From positions 1-64,000 of the forward strand of contig URXT01000004.1 of the NCBI GenBank assembly GCA_900551915.1: DNA of 64,000 nucleotides, read 5' to 3'. Of this stretch, positions 8,832 to 17,585 are shown piece by piece (position 1 is the first letter of the stretch; every line of letters starts with the position of its first letter). The translations under genes and the position numbers were made by a program. The DNA is from an uncultured bacterium (lineage in GTDB: Bacteria; Cyanobacteriota; Vampirovibrionia; Gastranaerophilales; Gastranaerophilaceae). The notes beneath the pieces were generated by a model, which ran no database searches, had not been told where the DNA came from, and saw only the letters and a list, made by a program, of their open reading frames with translations.

Positions 8832-8913
8832 TTGCCGGGTCGGAATTAAAAACCTTACCGGCAAAAGAACTGACGGTGATAAGGTTCGCCGGGTTCAAAT
8901 ACAAATTAAGGAG
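8832..8913 (+). promoter_or_regulatory. H-type pseudoknot leader of metK, candidate SAM-responsive riboswitch
   Basis: P1 pairs TTGCCGG (8832-8838) with CCGGCAA (8858-8864). The loop segment AACCTTA (8851-8857), directly abutting the P1 3' strand, pairs with TAAGGTT (8880-8886), giving a two-helix H-type pseudoknot. CCTTA (8853-8857) can instead pair with TAAGG (8907-8911) inside the Shine-Dalgarno sequence, and CCGGC (8858-8862) can instead pair with GCCGG (8888-8892), so mutually exclusive folds exist that expose or mask the ribosome site. SAM-II, SAM-V and SAM/SAH riboswitches are small pseudoknots, often before metK-type genes; assignment to one of them was not possible by eye. Confidence 0.6.
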
Positions 8914-8919
8914 AAAAAG

Positions 8920-10194
8920 ATGACACCAAAAAATTTCTTATTTACTTCTGAATCAGTTACAGAAGGTCACCCCGACAAAGTTTGCGACCAGATTTCTGAC
9001 GCAATTCTTGATGAATTTTTGACAAAATACCCCCAATCGCGTGTTGCAGCTGAAACAACTGTTACAACCGGCATGGCGCTTGTTTGCGGTGAAATTACTG
9101 CGGATTGCTACGTTGATATTCCGTCTGTTGTTAGAAATACAATCAAAAACATCGGTTATGTTGGTCGTGAAGGCGGCGGATTTGATTATAAAACCTGCGC
9201 TGTTTTAACAAGTATTGACGAACAATCCTGCGACATTGCAGGCGGCGTTAATAAAGCACTTGAAGCACGTTCAACAAATGCCGGAACTTCAGTTTGCGAA
9301 ACTGAAAATATCGGTGCCGGCGATCAGGGTATTATGTTCGGTTATGCCTGCAACGAAACTCCGGAATTAATGCCTTTGCCAATCAGCCTTGCTCACAAAT
9401 TGTCATACAGGCTTGCACAGGTTAGAAAACAGGGGCTTGTTGATTACTTGAGACCGGACGGCAAATCACAGGTTACTGTTGAATATGTTGACGGCAAACC
9501 TTCAAGAATTCATACAGTTTTGATTTCAACACAGCACGACCCTGAAATTAACGGCATTTCAGACAATGAAAAAGTTCAGGAAATAATCAAAAACGATATT
9601 AAAAAATACGTAATTGATTATGTTTTTGAAAACGAAACAATCAAACTTGACAGTGAAACAAAAATCCTTGTTAACCCGTCAGGACGCTTTGTTGTTGGCG
9701 GACCGCAGGGTGATGCAGGTTTGACAGGACGTAAAATCATTGTAGATACTTACGGCGGCTACTCCCGTCACGGCGGCGGTGCTTTTTCAGGTAAAGACCC
9801 GACAAAAGTTGACCGTTCAGCAGCTTACGCCGCACGCTACGTTGCGAAAAACGTTGTTGCGGCTGGCTTAGCTGAAAAATGCGAAATCGAACTTGCTTAT
9901 GCAATCGGTGTGGCAGAACCTATTTCAATCATGGTAGATACATTTGGAACAGGCAAAATTTCAGATGATGAAATTTCAGAACTTGTTTCTAAAAACTTTG
10001 ATTTAAGACCGGCTGCAATTATCAACAAATTTGATTTGCGCGGACTTCCGGCTAAAAACGGCGGCAAATTCTATCAGCTTCTTGCGGCTTACGGCCATAT
10101 GGGCAGAACTGATATCAATGTTCCGTGGGAGCAGCTTGATAAAGTTGAAGATTTGAAATCAGGTCTTTGCGCTTGCGGATGCTGTGCAAAATAG
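8920..10194 (+). CDS. metK: S-adenosylmethionine synthase
   Basis: 424 residues, slightly longer than the usual 385-400. It makes SAM from methionine and ATP. Family motifs are [20 protein letters not shown] at the N-terminus, the [12 protein letters not shown] methionine/ATP loop, and the P-loop-like [19 protein letters not shown]. The C-terminus carries an extra short Cys-rich tail (GLCACGCC near the end) that is not part of the core fold; in some lineages such tails may bind metal or respond to redox, but here it is only noted. TTAAGGAG precedes the ATG and is part of the proposed leader switch. Followed by a strong terminator. Confidence 0.97.
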   Translation: MTPKNFLFTSESVTEGHPDKVCDQISDAILDEFLTKYPQSRVAAETTVTTGMALVCGEITADCYVDIPSVVRNTIKNIGYVGREGGGFDYKTCAVLTSIDEQSCDIAGGVNKALEARSTNAGTSVCETENIGAGDQGIMFGYACNETPELMPLPISLAHKLSYRLAQVRKQGLVDYLRPDGKSQVTVEYVDGKPSRIHTVLISTQHDPEINGISDNEKVQEIIKNDIKKYVIDYVFENETIKLDSETKILVNPSGRFVVGGPQGDAGLTGRKIIVDTYGGYSRHGGGAFSGKDPTKVDRSAAYAARYVAKNVVAAGLAEKCEIELAYAIGVAEPISIMVDTFGTGKISDDEISELVSKNFDLRPAAIINKFDLRGLPAKNGGKFYQLLAAYGHMGRTDINVPWEQLDKVEDLKSGLCACGCCAK

Positions 10195-10216
10195 GTTTTA
10201 AAACTATATAAACAAT

Positions 10217-10245
10217 AAAAAGGAGGGCTTTTGTCCTCCTTTTTT
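10217..10245 (+). terminator. Rho-independent terminator of metK
   Basis: AAAAAGGAGG / CCTCCTTTTT stem with an 8-nt loop and a T run, 20 nt after the metK stop. Confidence 0.9.
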
Positions 10246-10319
10246 ATATTATAAAATTTGCTGTGTAAATTTATGTTAAAATACCCGCAAAATTTTATAT
10301 TCATGAATTTAATATATAT

Positions 10320-10766
10320 ATGCAAATTCAAAATATACAAAATGTTAATAACACTTCTTCAAACTCTTTTACAGGTAAAATCCGGACAAGAATTTTACTG
10401 GAGTCTCTCGGCGGAAACGTTATCAATATGAGCAAAAGGGATAATTCCATAAGGCTTGATGGCTTTTCTTCAATAACAGATATCCCAAAAGAAAAGCTTG
10501 CTGAAAAATTGTGTAATGTAAGTAATTTACAACTTTTTATGGGCAGTCTTTGCAATGTCATAAAACAACGTTATCCAAAACTTCTTGAGGCAGAACAAAA
10601 ATATAAAGATGACCTATTCATGCTGCTTTTTTCCGGACAATTAGGTTCTAAAAAGGCATTTGTAGATTTAAGCAATAAATATTATAAAAAATTCGGCAGA
10701 TATATAAATATAAACCTTGATGAAGGTGAAAAGAGATTTTTTCAAAAATATATTGATATGTTTTAA
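10320..10766 (+). CDS. Hypothetical protein with N-terminal F-x-G motif
   Basis: 148 residues, no known family. The N-terminus MQIQNIQNVNNTSSNSFTGK (Asn/Gln/Ser-rich, then S-F-T-G-K) matches the pattern at the start of the proteins at 12735, 26672, 27171 and 57164. The rest is mostly helical and charged (IPKEKLAEKLCNVSNLQLFMGSL, SKKAFVDLSNKYYKKFGR). There is no signal peptide. No Shine-Dalgarno is seen, but TTTAAT (10308-10313) ends exactly 6 nt before the ATG, consistent with a leaderless transcript. It converges on aspS with a shared terminator. Confidence 0.65.
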   Translation: MQIQNIQNVNNTSSNSFTGKIRTRILLESLGGNVINMSKRDNSIRLDGFSSITDIPKEKLAEKLCNVSNLQLFMGSLCNVIKQRYPKLLEAEQKYKDDLFMLLFSGQLGSKKAFVDLSNKYYKKFGRYININLDEGEKRFFQKYIDMF

Positions 10767-10784
10767 AGTTTAGAATACATATTA

Positions 10785-10812
10785 AAAGCGGCCTGAATAT
10801 TCAGGCCGCTTT
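10785..10812. terminator. Bidirectional terminator between 10320 gene and aspS
   Basis: Near-perfect palindrome AAAGCGGCCTGAA / TTCAGGCCGCTTT, with A/T on both sides, between two convergent stops (10766 and 10818). Confidence 0.9.
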
Positions 10813-10817
10813 ATTGA

Positions 10818-12599
10818 TTACTTGTGATTTTGAACGGTGCTTTTGAGGTGAAGTTCTCTCAACTGCTGGAGAGAAGCTTCTCCGGGCGCGTCGCTCATCA
10901 AATCTTTTGCACCTGAGTTTTTCGGGAATGCGATTACATCGCGGATACTGTCAGTGCGGCAAAGAAGTGCAACAAGTCTGTCAAGACCGATTGCAAGGCC
11001 TGCATGCGGAGGAGTTCCGTATTGAAGCGCATTCACCATAAATCCGAATTTTTCTTTAGCTTCATCTTCGGTTAAGCCTAAAGCTTTGAAGATTGCTGAT
11101 TGAACTTCGGATGAGTGGATTCTGACACTTCCGCCGCCGAGTTCAGTTCCGTTGTAAACAATATCATAAGCAATTGATTTAACATTGCCCAAATCTCCTG
11201 CTTTAAGCTTGTCTAAATCTTCAATACACGGAGATGTGAACGGGTGGTGCATTGCCATAAATCTGCCTTCTTCATCCGACCATTCAAACATCGGGAAGTC
11301 TACAATCCATAACAAATTGTGTTTGCTTTCATCAATCAAATCAAGGCGTTTACCGAAATAGAGTCTTAATCTTCCCATAATGTCGTAAACAAGTTTCGGC
11401 TTGTCTGCAACAAAGAAAATAATGTCGCCGGCTTCTGCCTGAGCACGTTCCTGAATTTGTTTTGCCTGTTCTTCGGTTACAAATTTCATAACCGGTGATT
11501 TTGCGGTACCGTCTTCCAGGTAAATGATATTAGCAAGAGCTTTTGCACCGAAAGATACAGCAAGTTTTGTAATATCATCAATATCTTTTCTTGAGAACTT
11601 GGCGCCGCCAGGAATTCTTATACCGCGGACAATACCGCCATTTTCAAGAGTGTCACGGACTATTTTGAACTCGGATTGAAGAATAATATCGCCAATGTCA
11701 AAAAGTTCCAGACCAAAACGGGTATCAGGTTTATCTGAACCGTATCTGTCCATTGCTTCCTGCCATGGCATTTGAATGAACGGAGGTTTAACTTCAACGC
11801 CTGCTGCTTTAAATGTTTCAACAATCAAGCCTTCAACACATTTGATGACGTCTTGCTGTTCAACAAAAGACATTTCAATGTCGATCTGAGTAAATTCCGG
11901 CTGGCGATCTGCACGGAGGTCTTCATCACGGAAACATTTTGCGATTTGATAATATCTTTCAATTCCGCCAACCATTAATAATTGTTTAAAAATTTGCGGG
12001 GACTGCGGAAGCGCGTAGAATTTACCTTCCTGAACGCGTGAAGGAACCAGATAATCTCTTGCGCCTTCCGGAGTTGTTTTAATCAAAATAGGGGTTTCAA
12101 CTTCCAAAAAATCTTCGCCGTTAAGATAACTTCTTGCAGCCTGACAGATTTTGTGTCGTAAAGTAAGGTTGTGAAGCATTCCTTCGCGTCTGATATCAAG
12201 ATATCTGTATTTAAGTCTTACGTCTTCTGAAACGTTTTCATCGTCAAGCACAAACGGCAAAGTTTTTGCTTCTGAAAGAATTTCAACGCTTTCAGGATAC
12301 ATTTCAACCTGTCCTGTTGCGTATTTTTCGTTGTAAGTTTCTTCAGGTCTTCTTGTAACCTTACCTTTTACGCAAATTACGTATTCAGAACGTAATTTTT
12401 CAAAAACTTTGTGAACTTCGGGGTTAATCTGCGGATTTGCAACAAGCTGGAAAAAGCCTGTTCTGTCTCTCAATTCCACAAAAAGAATTCCACCCAAATC
12501 GCGGATGGTTGCTGACCAGCCTGAAAGAGTAACTTCTTCATTCAGGTTGTTTAAATTAAGCTCTCCGCAATTGCGGTTTTTTAATTTTGTTGTTATCAT
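10818..12599 (-). CDS. aspS: Aspartyl-tRNA synthetase, bacterial type
   Basis: Class II synthetase charging tRNA-Asp (or tRNA-Asp and tRNA-Asn if non-discriminating, which cannot be told here). The N-terminal OB-fold anticodon-binding domain starts near LSGWSATIRDLGGILFVELRDRTG. Motif 2 is FRDEDLRADRQPEFTQIDIEMSF; the bacterial GAD insertion domain follows; motif 3 is GLAIGLDRLVALL. The end is DLHLKS-like (RELHLKSTVQNHK). Two in-frame ATGs lie at 12605 and 12599. AAGGA sits 1 nt before the first but 7 nt before the second, so 12599 is chosen (593 residues). Confidence 0.96.
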   Translation of the reverse strand: MITTKLKNRNCGELNLNNLNEEVTLSGWSATIRDLGGILFVELRDRTGFFQLVANPQINPEVHKVFEKLRSEYVICVKGKVTRRPEETYNEKYATGQVEMYPESVEILSEAKTLPFVLDDENVSEDVRLKYRYLDIRREGMLHNLTLRHKICQAARSYLNGEDFLEVETPILIKTTPEGARDYLVPSRVQEGKFYALPQSPQIFKQLLMVGGIERYYQIAKCFRDEDLRADRQPEFTQIDIEMSFVEQQDVIKCVEGLIVETFKAAGVEVKPPFIQMPWQEAMDRYGSDKPDTRFGLELFDIGDIILQSEFKIVRDTLENGGIVRGIRIPGGAKFSRKDIDDITKLAVSFGAKALANIIYLEDGTAKSPVMKFVTEEQAKQIQERAQAEAGDIIFFVADKPKLVYDIMGRLRLYFGKRLDLIDESKHNLLWIVDFPMFEWSDEEGRFMAMHHPFTSPCIEDLDKLKAGDLGNVKSIAYDIVYNGTELGGGSVRIHSSEVQSAIFKALGLTEDEAKEKFGFMVNALQYGTPPHAGLAIGLDRLVALLCRTDSIRDVIAFPKNSGAKDLMSDAPGEASLQQLRELHLKSTVQNHK

Positions 12600-12734
12600 T
12601 TTCATTTCCTTATTAATTTTAAACGTCTGATAATATCATAGCAAAAACATAAAAAAATGAACGAAAATTTGAATTTTTATAACATTTTTTGACCCTAATC
12701 GCAAAAAATATTATTTATATGATTTAATTTTTAC

Positions 12735-14387
12735 ATGAAAATTCCATCTGTAAAATTTTATACACCGCAATTTAAAGCTCATTCCTATAAAATTGAGCCT
12801 AAATGTTGCTATATTACTATTCAAACGGATAACAATCCTAATCTTGGTGAAAATCCTTATCTGGTTTACGATTATTTGGGTAGGCAAGAAGTTGAGATGA
12901 AGAAGGAAAACGGCTTGTATTCCGCGGAAGTACACTCTGCACCATGGCAAAAAGATTTTAAATATCATATAAAATATCAAGATACAGGCGCGCTTGATTT
13001 GAAAGACGGAAAAGAATATTCCCTCAATTTTGATGAGCTGAGAATGGAATCGATTGCGCTTTTAAGAAAACAACACCGCCAGCCGATGGTGCAATTTTTT
13101 AAATCGGGTTCGGCTGTGGGCAAAGTTTTATATCAAGACATTATTGAATATGATGAAATTGAAAATAATATAAAAGAACCCTCAATTATTGTCTGTAAGC
13201 GCCCGGTAACAGGCTGTATAAATAATCCGAATGTTGTAGGATTGATTTTATTGTCGGATGATACCGGTACGCTTTCACATTTAGGTGCAATGCTTAGAAA
13301 CAGCACAAAAATCTGTGCGGCTGTTTATGATATGAAAGTTATCAAACAGCTGCAAGCATTGAATGGCCAAAATATTGAAATGGAAGTGAAAAACGATTAT
13401 ATAAATTTTGCAAAATCAGACAAAATTCCAATGCCAATGACATATCCAACAATAAAAGTCCCGAAACTTAAATATTCAGATAAAATTTTAACGTCTGATG
13501 AATATACTTTGGATTTGGTCGGAGCAAAGGCGGTAAATTTAAGACGCCTTGAAAAGCTTGTTAATGACGGCAAAATTGATGTAAAAATTCCAAAATCCAT
13601 TGCCCTGACGCACGGTTATATTCAGAAATTGTTTGACGAAAACGAAGAGCAAAGAGAAAGTTATGAAGAACGGAAAGATGTTTATCTATGTAAAGAAGCC
13701 GCATATGCACCATATTGTGAAAAACAATGTGAAGAACGAATGTCGGATTTGATAGAAACATTAAGAAAAAATGGCATAGACAATAAGCTGCTAATGGTGC
13801 GTTCTGCATTTAACGGTGAAGATTTGCCGGATTACTCGGCCGCAGGAATTTACGATAGCACACTTGCATACGTTGAGCCGGAAGATCTATATAATAGTAT
13901 TATTAGAGTTGCACAGTCAAAATGGGGATACAAAGCTATCTTCTCACGCAAAAAATACGGTATTCCCGATGACGCGATTCAGCCGACTGTCGTTTTACAA
14001 AATTATATTAAACCTGATTATAAGTTCACATTATATACGGACTATGAAGACAATAAACTGAGGCTTGAATTATACTCTGATAACATTTGGCGCGGGCACG
14101 AGGCTCATCAGCCAAATGTATTTACTTATGACAAAAAAACAGGCGAATTAACTTATGATTCGGTTCAGTTAGTTGAACCGCAGGTTACATACGATGAAAA
14201 TCTTAATGTGAAAGAAATGCAGCCATTAAAATACAATCTTTCGGGCAAGCCCGAAGTTTTTGAACTTATTCAAAAACTTATAGATAGCTCTCTGGTAATA
14301 GAAAAAGAATTCGGGGCGCCGCAGGATATTGAAGGCGGTTTTGCGGGAAACGAGGTTTACCTATGGCAGACGAGAAATATTGTTTAA
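12735..14387 (+). CDS. Compact glucan-dikinase / PEP-synthase-like protein
   Basis: 550 residues. The start MKIPSVKFYTPQFKAHSYK has the F-x-A motif shared with other proteins here. Residues about 20-90 look like a beta-sandwich starch-binding or early-set domain. About 150-230 resemble the phosphohistidine swivelling domain, with LSDDTGTLSHLGAMLRN around His182. From about 260 to the end is a PEP-synthase/PPDK N-type ATP-grasp domain, with LVGAKAVNLRRL, MVRSAFNGEDLPDYSAAGIYDS (about 354-375) and a closing IEGGFAGNEVYLWQTRNIV. The order His domain then ATP-binding domain is that of alpha-glucan water dikinases, not PPDK. A role in phosphorylating storage glucan is inferred; a polyphosphate-type role is also possible. 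The promoter is probably leaderless (TTTAAT, 6 nt, ATG). Confidence 0.7.
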   Translation: MKIPSVKFYTPQFKAHSYKIEPKCCYITIQTDNNPNLGENPYLVYDYLGRQEVEMKKENGLYSAEVHSAPWQKDFKYHIKYQDTGALDLKDGKEYSLNFDELRMESIALLRKQHRQPMVQFFKSGSAVGKVLYQDIIEYDEIENNIKEPSIIVCKRPVTGCINNPNVVGLILLSDDTGTLSHLGAMLRNSTKICAAVYDMKVIKQLQALNGQNIEMEVKNDYINFAKSDKIPMPMTYPTIKVPKLKYSDKILTSDEYTLDLVGAKAVNLRRLEKLVNDGKIDVKIPKSIALTHGYIQKLFDENEEQRESYEERKDVYLCKEAAYAPYCEKQCEERMSDLIETLRKNGIDNKLLMVRSAFNGEDLPDYSAAGIYDSTLAYVEPEDLYNSIIRVAQSKWGYKAIFSRKKYGIPDDAIQPTVVLQNYIKPDYKFTLYTDYEDNKLRLELYSDNIWRGHEAHQPNVFTYDKKTGELTYDSVQLVEPQVTYDENLNVKEMQPLKYNLSGKPEVFELIQKLIDSSLVIEKEFGAPQDIEGGFAGNEVYLWQTRNIV

Positions 14388-14401
14388 AAATCTCTTTGAT
14401 G

Positions 14402-14407
14402 TAATAT
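14402..14407 (+). promoter_or_regulatory. Leaderless-type -10 box of the rqcH-like gene
   Basis: TAATAT ends exactly 6 nt before the ATG at 14414. TTGTTT (14380-14385) lies 16 nt upstream as a -35. No Shine-Dalgarno is present, so transcription probably starts at or next to the ATG. Confidence 0.55.
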
Positions 14408-14413
14408 ATTTTT

Positions 14414-15817
14414 ATGATTACATTCGACAGTTTAACCTTAAAATCGTGGATTGAAGAAAATCGGGACTTTCTCACAGGCGCAAGAATTCAAAAAATCCAG
14501 CAGCCAACCAGAAGAGATTTTGTGTTGACTTTGCGCTCGTCCGGCGAAACACGGAAGCTCTACATAAACATAAACCCGCAATATTATCATGTTTGTTTTA
14601 TGAGCAAAGAAAATGAAAAACGGCGCCTGATTGAAATTCCGCAAAAGCCTCCGATGTTTTGTATGCTGCTTCGAAAATATCTTGAAAATGCGCTTATTTC
14701 AAAGGTTAATCAGCCGCCGTATGAAAGAATTCTTGAGTTTTACATTGAAACTTACAACGAACTCTCGGAAAAGATTTACCTTTGCCTTGCCGTTGAATTG
14801 ATGGGAAAACATTCAAATGTCGTGCTTTATAACGACGATACAAACGTAATTCTCGGCTGTGCGCACAATGTCGGGGCTGAAAAAAGCCGCGAACGCGAAA
14901 TGGCGGGCGGACTTCCTTATGTTTATCCTCCCGTAAAACCTCAGGGCTGGTACGGCGGGGCTTTTGCACAGGAAAATCCCAACGAAAATATTGACGCTTA
15001 TTACGCGAAATGTATTTTCGATGATAAATTTAAACATCTGAAAGACGCCTGCCGCCAAATTGTTTTTTCAAAACTCAAAAAAGATAAAAATTCTCTGGCA
15101 AAAATGGAATACAAACTTAATCATTCGCAGGATTTTGACAAATACAGACATCTCGGGGATTTGATTATGGCAAATCTCTATAATCTCAAAGATTATTCAA
15201 AATTTGTGCGGGTTTTCGATTACCTCAAAAATGAAGAAATTAATATTGAATTGGATGAGCAATTGACCCTCAAAGAAAATGCAAATGCTTTTTACAAGTT
15301 TTACAACAAAGGCAAGACAACAATTGCTAAACTTACTGAATTTATAGAAAAAACAAATGCTGATATAAATTATTTTGAACAAATTCTTTATTCGCTTGAG
15401 ATTTCAGACTCGATTGAGGAGCTGCTTGAAATTAAATCAGAAATTACACAGGAAAAACTAAAAAAAACAACCGAAAAATCATCATACGAGCCAATGACCA
15501 TGGAGATTGACGGTTTCAAGGTTTTTATTGGGAAAAATAACCGCCAGAATGATTATATTGTTTCAAAACTTGCAAAAGATGAGGATTTCTGGTTTCATAC
15601 AAAAGATTGCGCCGGCTCCCATGTTTTGTTAAAATGCTCAGAACCGTCCGACGATTTAATATTAAAATGCGCTGAACTTGCCAAAAAATATTCATCAGGC
15701 GCACTTTCTTCAAAAGTCGGGGTGATTTATACAAAACGCAAGTTTTTGAAAAAGCCGCCGGGGGCGAATTTGGGTTATGTAACTTACAAGTCTGAAAAAG
15801 AAATCATAATTGATTAA
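14414..15817 (+). CDS. NFACT-family ribosome quality control protein (RqcH/FpbA-like)
   Basis: 467 residues, shorter than the typical 550-580 of bacterial RqcH. The N-terminal NFACT-N domain starts ITFDSLTLKSWIEENRDFLTGARIQKIQQP, with RLIEIPQKPPMFCMLLRKYLEN and LCLAVELMGKHSNVVLYN. A coiled coil lies about residues 290-340. The C-terminal NFACT-R domain holds DFWFHTKDCAGSHVLLK. Known members bind split 50S-peptidyl-tRNA and add alanine tails to stalled chains; some older annotations call them fibronectin-binding. The ending is abrupt after KSEKEIIID, with no extra tail. Cytoplasmic. Confidence 0.88.
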   Translation: MITFDSLTLKSWIEENRDFLTGARIQKIQQPTRRDFVLTLRSSGETRKLYININPQYYHVCFMSKENEKRRLIEIPQKPPMFCMLLRKYLENALISKVNQPPYERILEFYIETYNELSEKIYLCLAVELMGKHSNVVLYNDDTNVILGCAHNVGAEKSREREMAGGLPYVYPPVKPQGWYGGAFAQENPNENIDAYYAKCIFDDKFKHLKDACRQIVFSKLKKDKNSLAKMEYKLNHSQDFDKYRHLGDLIMANLYNLKDYSKFVRVFDYLKNEEINIELDEQLTLKENANAFYKFYNKGKTTIAKLTEFIEKTNADINYFEQILYSLEISDSIEELLEIKSEITQEKLKKTTEKSSYEPMTMEIDGFKVFIGKNNRQNDYIVSKLAKDEDFWFHTKDCAGSHVLLKCSEPSDDLILKCAELAKKYSSGALSSKVGVIYTKRKFLKKPPGANLGYVTYKSEKEIIID

Positions 15818-15829
15818 ATGGCACTTGGT

Positions 15830-15857
15830 TTGACAAGCAGACTTAAGCCAGTAAAAT
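15830..15857 (+). promoter_or_regulatory. Sigma-70-type promoter of glmU
   Basis: TTGACA (15830-15835), a 16-nt spacer, TAAAAT (15852-15857); about 20 nt of leader with AAGGAG before the ATG. Confidence 0.6.
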
Positions 15858-15883
15858 TATAATAAGTTTAAGGAGATTGAGAA

Positions 15884-17161
15884 ATGGAAATAAAATCAGT
15901 AATACTTGCAGCAGGAAAAGGCACAAGAATGAAGTCGGAAACGCCGAAGGTTTTGCATAAAATTTTAGACAAAACTCTTTTGGGCTATGTTTTGGATAGT
16001 GTTAAAAACATAACAAACGAGAATTTTGTAATTGTCGGCCATCATGCTGAAGAAGTGACTGAATTTGTTCAGAAAAACTACAATTCTGCAAAAACCGTTC
16101 TTCAAACTCCGCAGCTTGGGACAGGTCATGCTGTTTCAATGGCTTGCCCTTATCTTGAAAGCTTTGACGGGCTTGTTTTAATTCTTTGCGGGGACACGCC
16201 TTTGATTACGGAAACTACTTTGAAAAAGTTTGTAGATTTTCATATCTCATCAAAATCTGATTTGACAGTTATGAGCACGATTTTTGCAAATCCTGCAAAT
16301 TACGGAAGAATTATCAGAGAGCCTGACAATACCCTGAAATGTATTGTAGAAGAAAAAGACGCAACTCCGGAGCAAAAAGCAGTAAAAGAAGTTAATGCAG
16401 GAATTTACCTTCTGAACTGGGCGAAAATAAAACCCGCTTTTTCGCAATTGACAAGCAACAATGCGCAGGGTGAATATTATTTAACAGATATAATTGCCTG
16501 GGGCAAACAAGAAAAATTAAATGTTAATGCGTATGTTTTAGAAAACAGCGATGAAATCTTCGGGATTAATTCCCGCAAAAATCTTGCCGAGGCTGCAAGA
16601 ATTATGAATTTACGCAAACTTAACGACTTGATGGATAACGGGGTTACAATCGTTGACCCTTCATCGACCTGGATTTCAGAAGATACGCAAATCGGTGCTG
16701 ATACGATTGTTTATCCTTCAACTTACATAGAAGGCTCAAACAAAATCGGCAAAAACTGCAAAATCGGCCCTTGTGCACATTTGCGCGGTAATGTTGAAAT
16801 TGCTGACAACTGCAAAATAGGAAATTTTGTAGAAGTTAAGAATTCCAAAATTGACCACAATACAAATGCCGGTCATCTAAGCTACATTGGCGACAGCGAA
16901 CTTGGCGCACATATCAATATCGGCGCCGGAACTATCACGGCGAATTACAACCCGCTTACAAAAGTTAAAAGTAAAACAGTTTTGAAAGACAATGTGAAAA
17001 TAGGTTCAAATACCGTGCTTGTTGCACCGGTTGAATTGAAAGAGGGTGCAAATGTCGGGGCCGGAAGCGTTATAACAAAAAATGTGCCGGCATGGTCGCT
17101 TGCTCTTACCCGCTCTCCGTTGAAAGTTTTAGCAGATTGGGTTAAAAATTACACCAAGTAA
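15884..17161 (+). CDS. glmU: Bifunctional UDP-GlcNAc pyrophosphorylase / GlcN-1-P acetyltransferase
   Basis: 425 residues, a little short of the usual 450. The uridyltransferase domain begins SVILAAGKGTRMKSETPKVLH with the nucleotide-binding loop, then QTPQLGTGHAV and CGDTPLI. The left-handed beta-helix acetyltransferase domain spans about 240-420, with GPCAHLRGNVEI, GNFVEVKNSKI, GHLSYIGDSELG and GAGTITANYN. It makes UDP-GlcNAc for the murein pathway (murF-murG cluster at 32768). The short C-terminus lacks the usual tail after the last hexapeptide turn (LTRSPLKVLADWVKNYTK). TTAAGGAG precedes the ATG. Confidence 0.95.
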   Translation: MEIKSVILAAGKGTRMKSETPKVLHKILDKTLLGYVLDSVKNITNENFVIVGHHAEEVTEFVQKNYNSAKTVLQTPQLGTGHAVSMACPYLESFDGLVLILCGDTPLITETTLKKFVDFHISSKSDLTVMSTIFANPANYGRIIREPDNTLKCIVEEKDATPEQKAVKEVNAGIYLLNWAKIKPAFSQLTSNNAQGEYYLTDIIAWGKQEKLNVNAYVLENSDEIFGINSRKNLAEAARIMNLRKLNDLMDNGVTIVDPSSTWISEDTQIGADTIVYPSTYIEGSNKIGKNCKIGPCAHLRGNVEIADNCKIGNFVEVKNSKIDHNTNAGHLSYIGDSELGAHINIGAGTITANYNPLTKVKSKTVLKDNVKIGSNTVLVAPVELKEGANVGAGSVITKNVPAWSLALTRSPLKVLADWVKNYTK

Positions 17162-17188
17162 TTTATACCTTAAGAAATAATTATATAA

Positions 17189-17428
17189 TTATTTGTTATT
17201 TTTTGAAAAATACGCAAACAGACCGGCGCCTGAAGAGATAATCGAATTTATAAAAATGGAGTTTTTAGTTGGCGATTTAAACACAGTGCATTTTCGGCCA
17301 ACGCAATCCAAACCGACTCCAAAAGCAAACCAGGCAGATGTGGTTGTGAGAGCTTTTTGTGTCCGATTAACTGAATTATGACGCACAGGGCGGGGTGAGT
17401 TTATTTGTCTATCAAAAGTAACTTGCAT
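17189..17428 (-). CDS. Small hypothetical membrane-associated protein, 79 residues
   Basis: MQVTFDRQINSPRPVRHNSV... with AAAGGAA 8 nt before the ATG. Two hydrophobic stretches (SAWFAFGVGLDCVG about 32-45; NSIFINSIISSGAGLFAYF about 57-75) suggest two membrane passes. The MQV N-terminus resembles the small F-x-[GA] proteins elsewhere in the window but without the clear motif. No family recognised. An antisense reading of similar length exists at 17193-17381 without a ribosome site. The 157 bases between this gene and the next (17429-17585) show no convincing coding or structural signal. Confidence 0.45.
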   Translation of the reverse strand: MQVTFDRQINSPRPVRHNSVNRTQKALTTTSAWFAFGVGLDCVGRKCTVFKSPTKNSIFINSIISSGAGLFAYFSKNNK

Positions 17429-17585
17429 ATTTATATTCCTTTAAGTTCCATAATCAAAAGCCAGACAAGAACAGACATTTCAGTCTCACTCTTATCCGGC
17501 TCATCATTTCTATGAATGACTTGCCCTCCGAGCAACAGTTACAATTTTATTTGATAAAAATTTTAAGTCAACATCTCAGGTTCTG

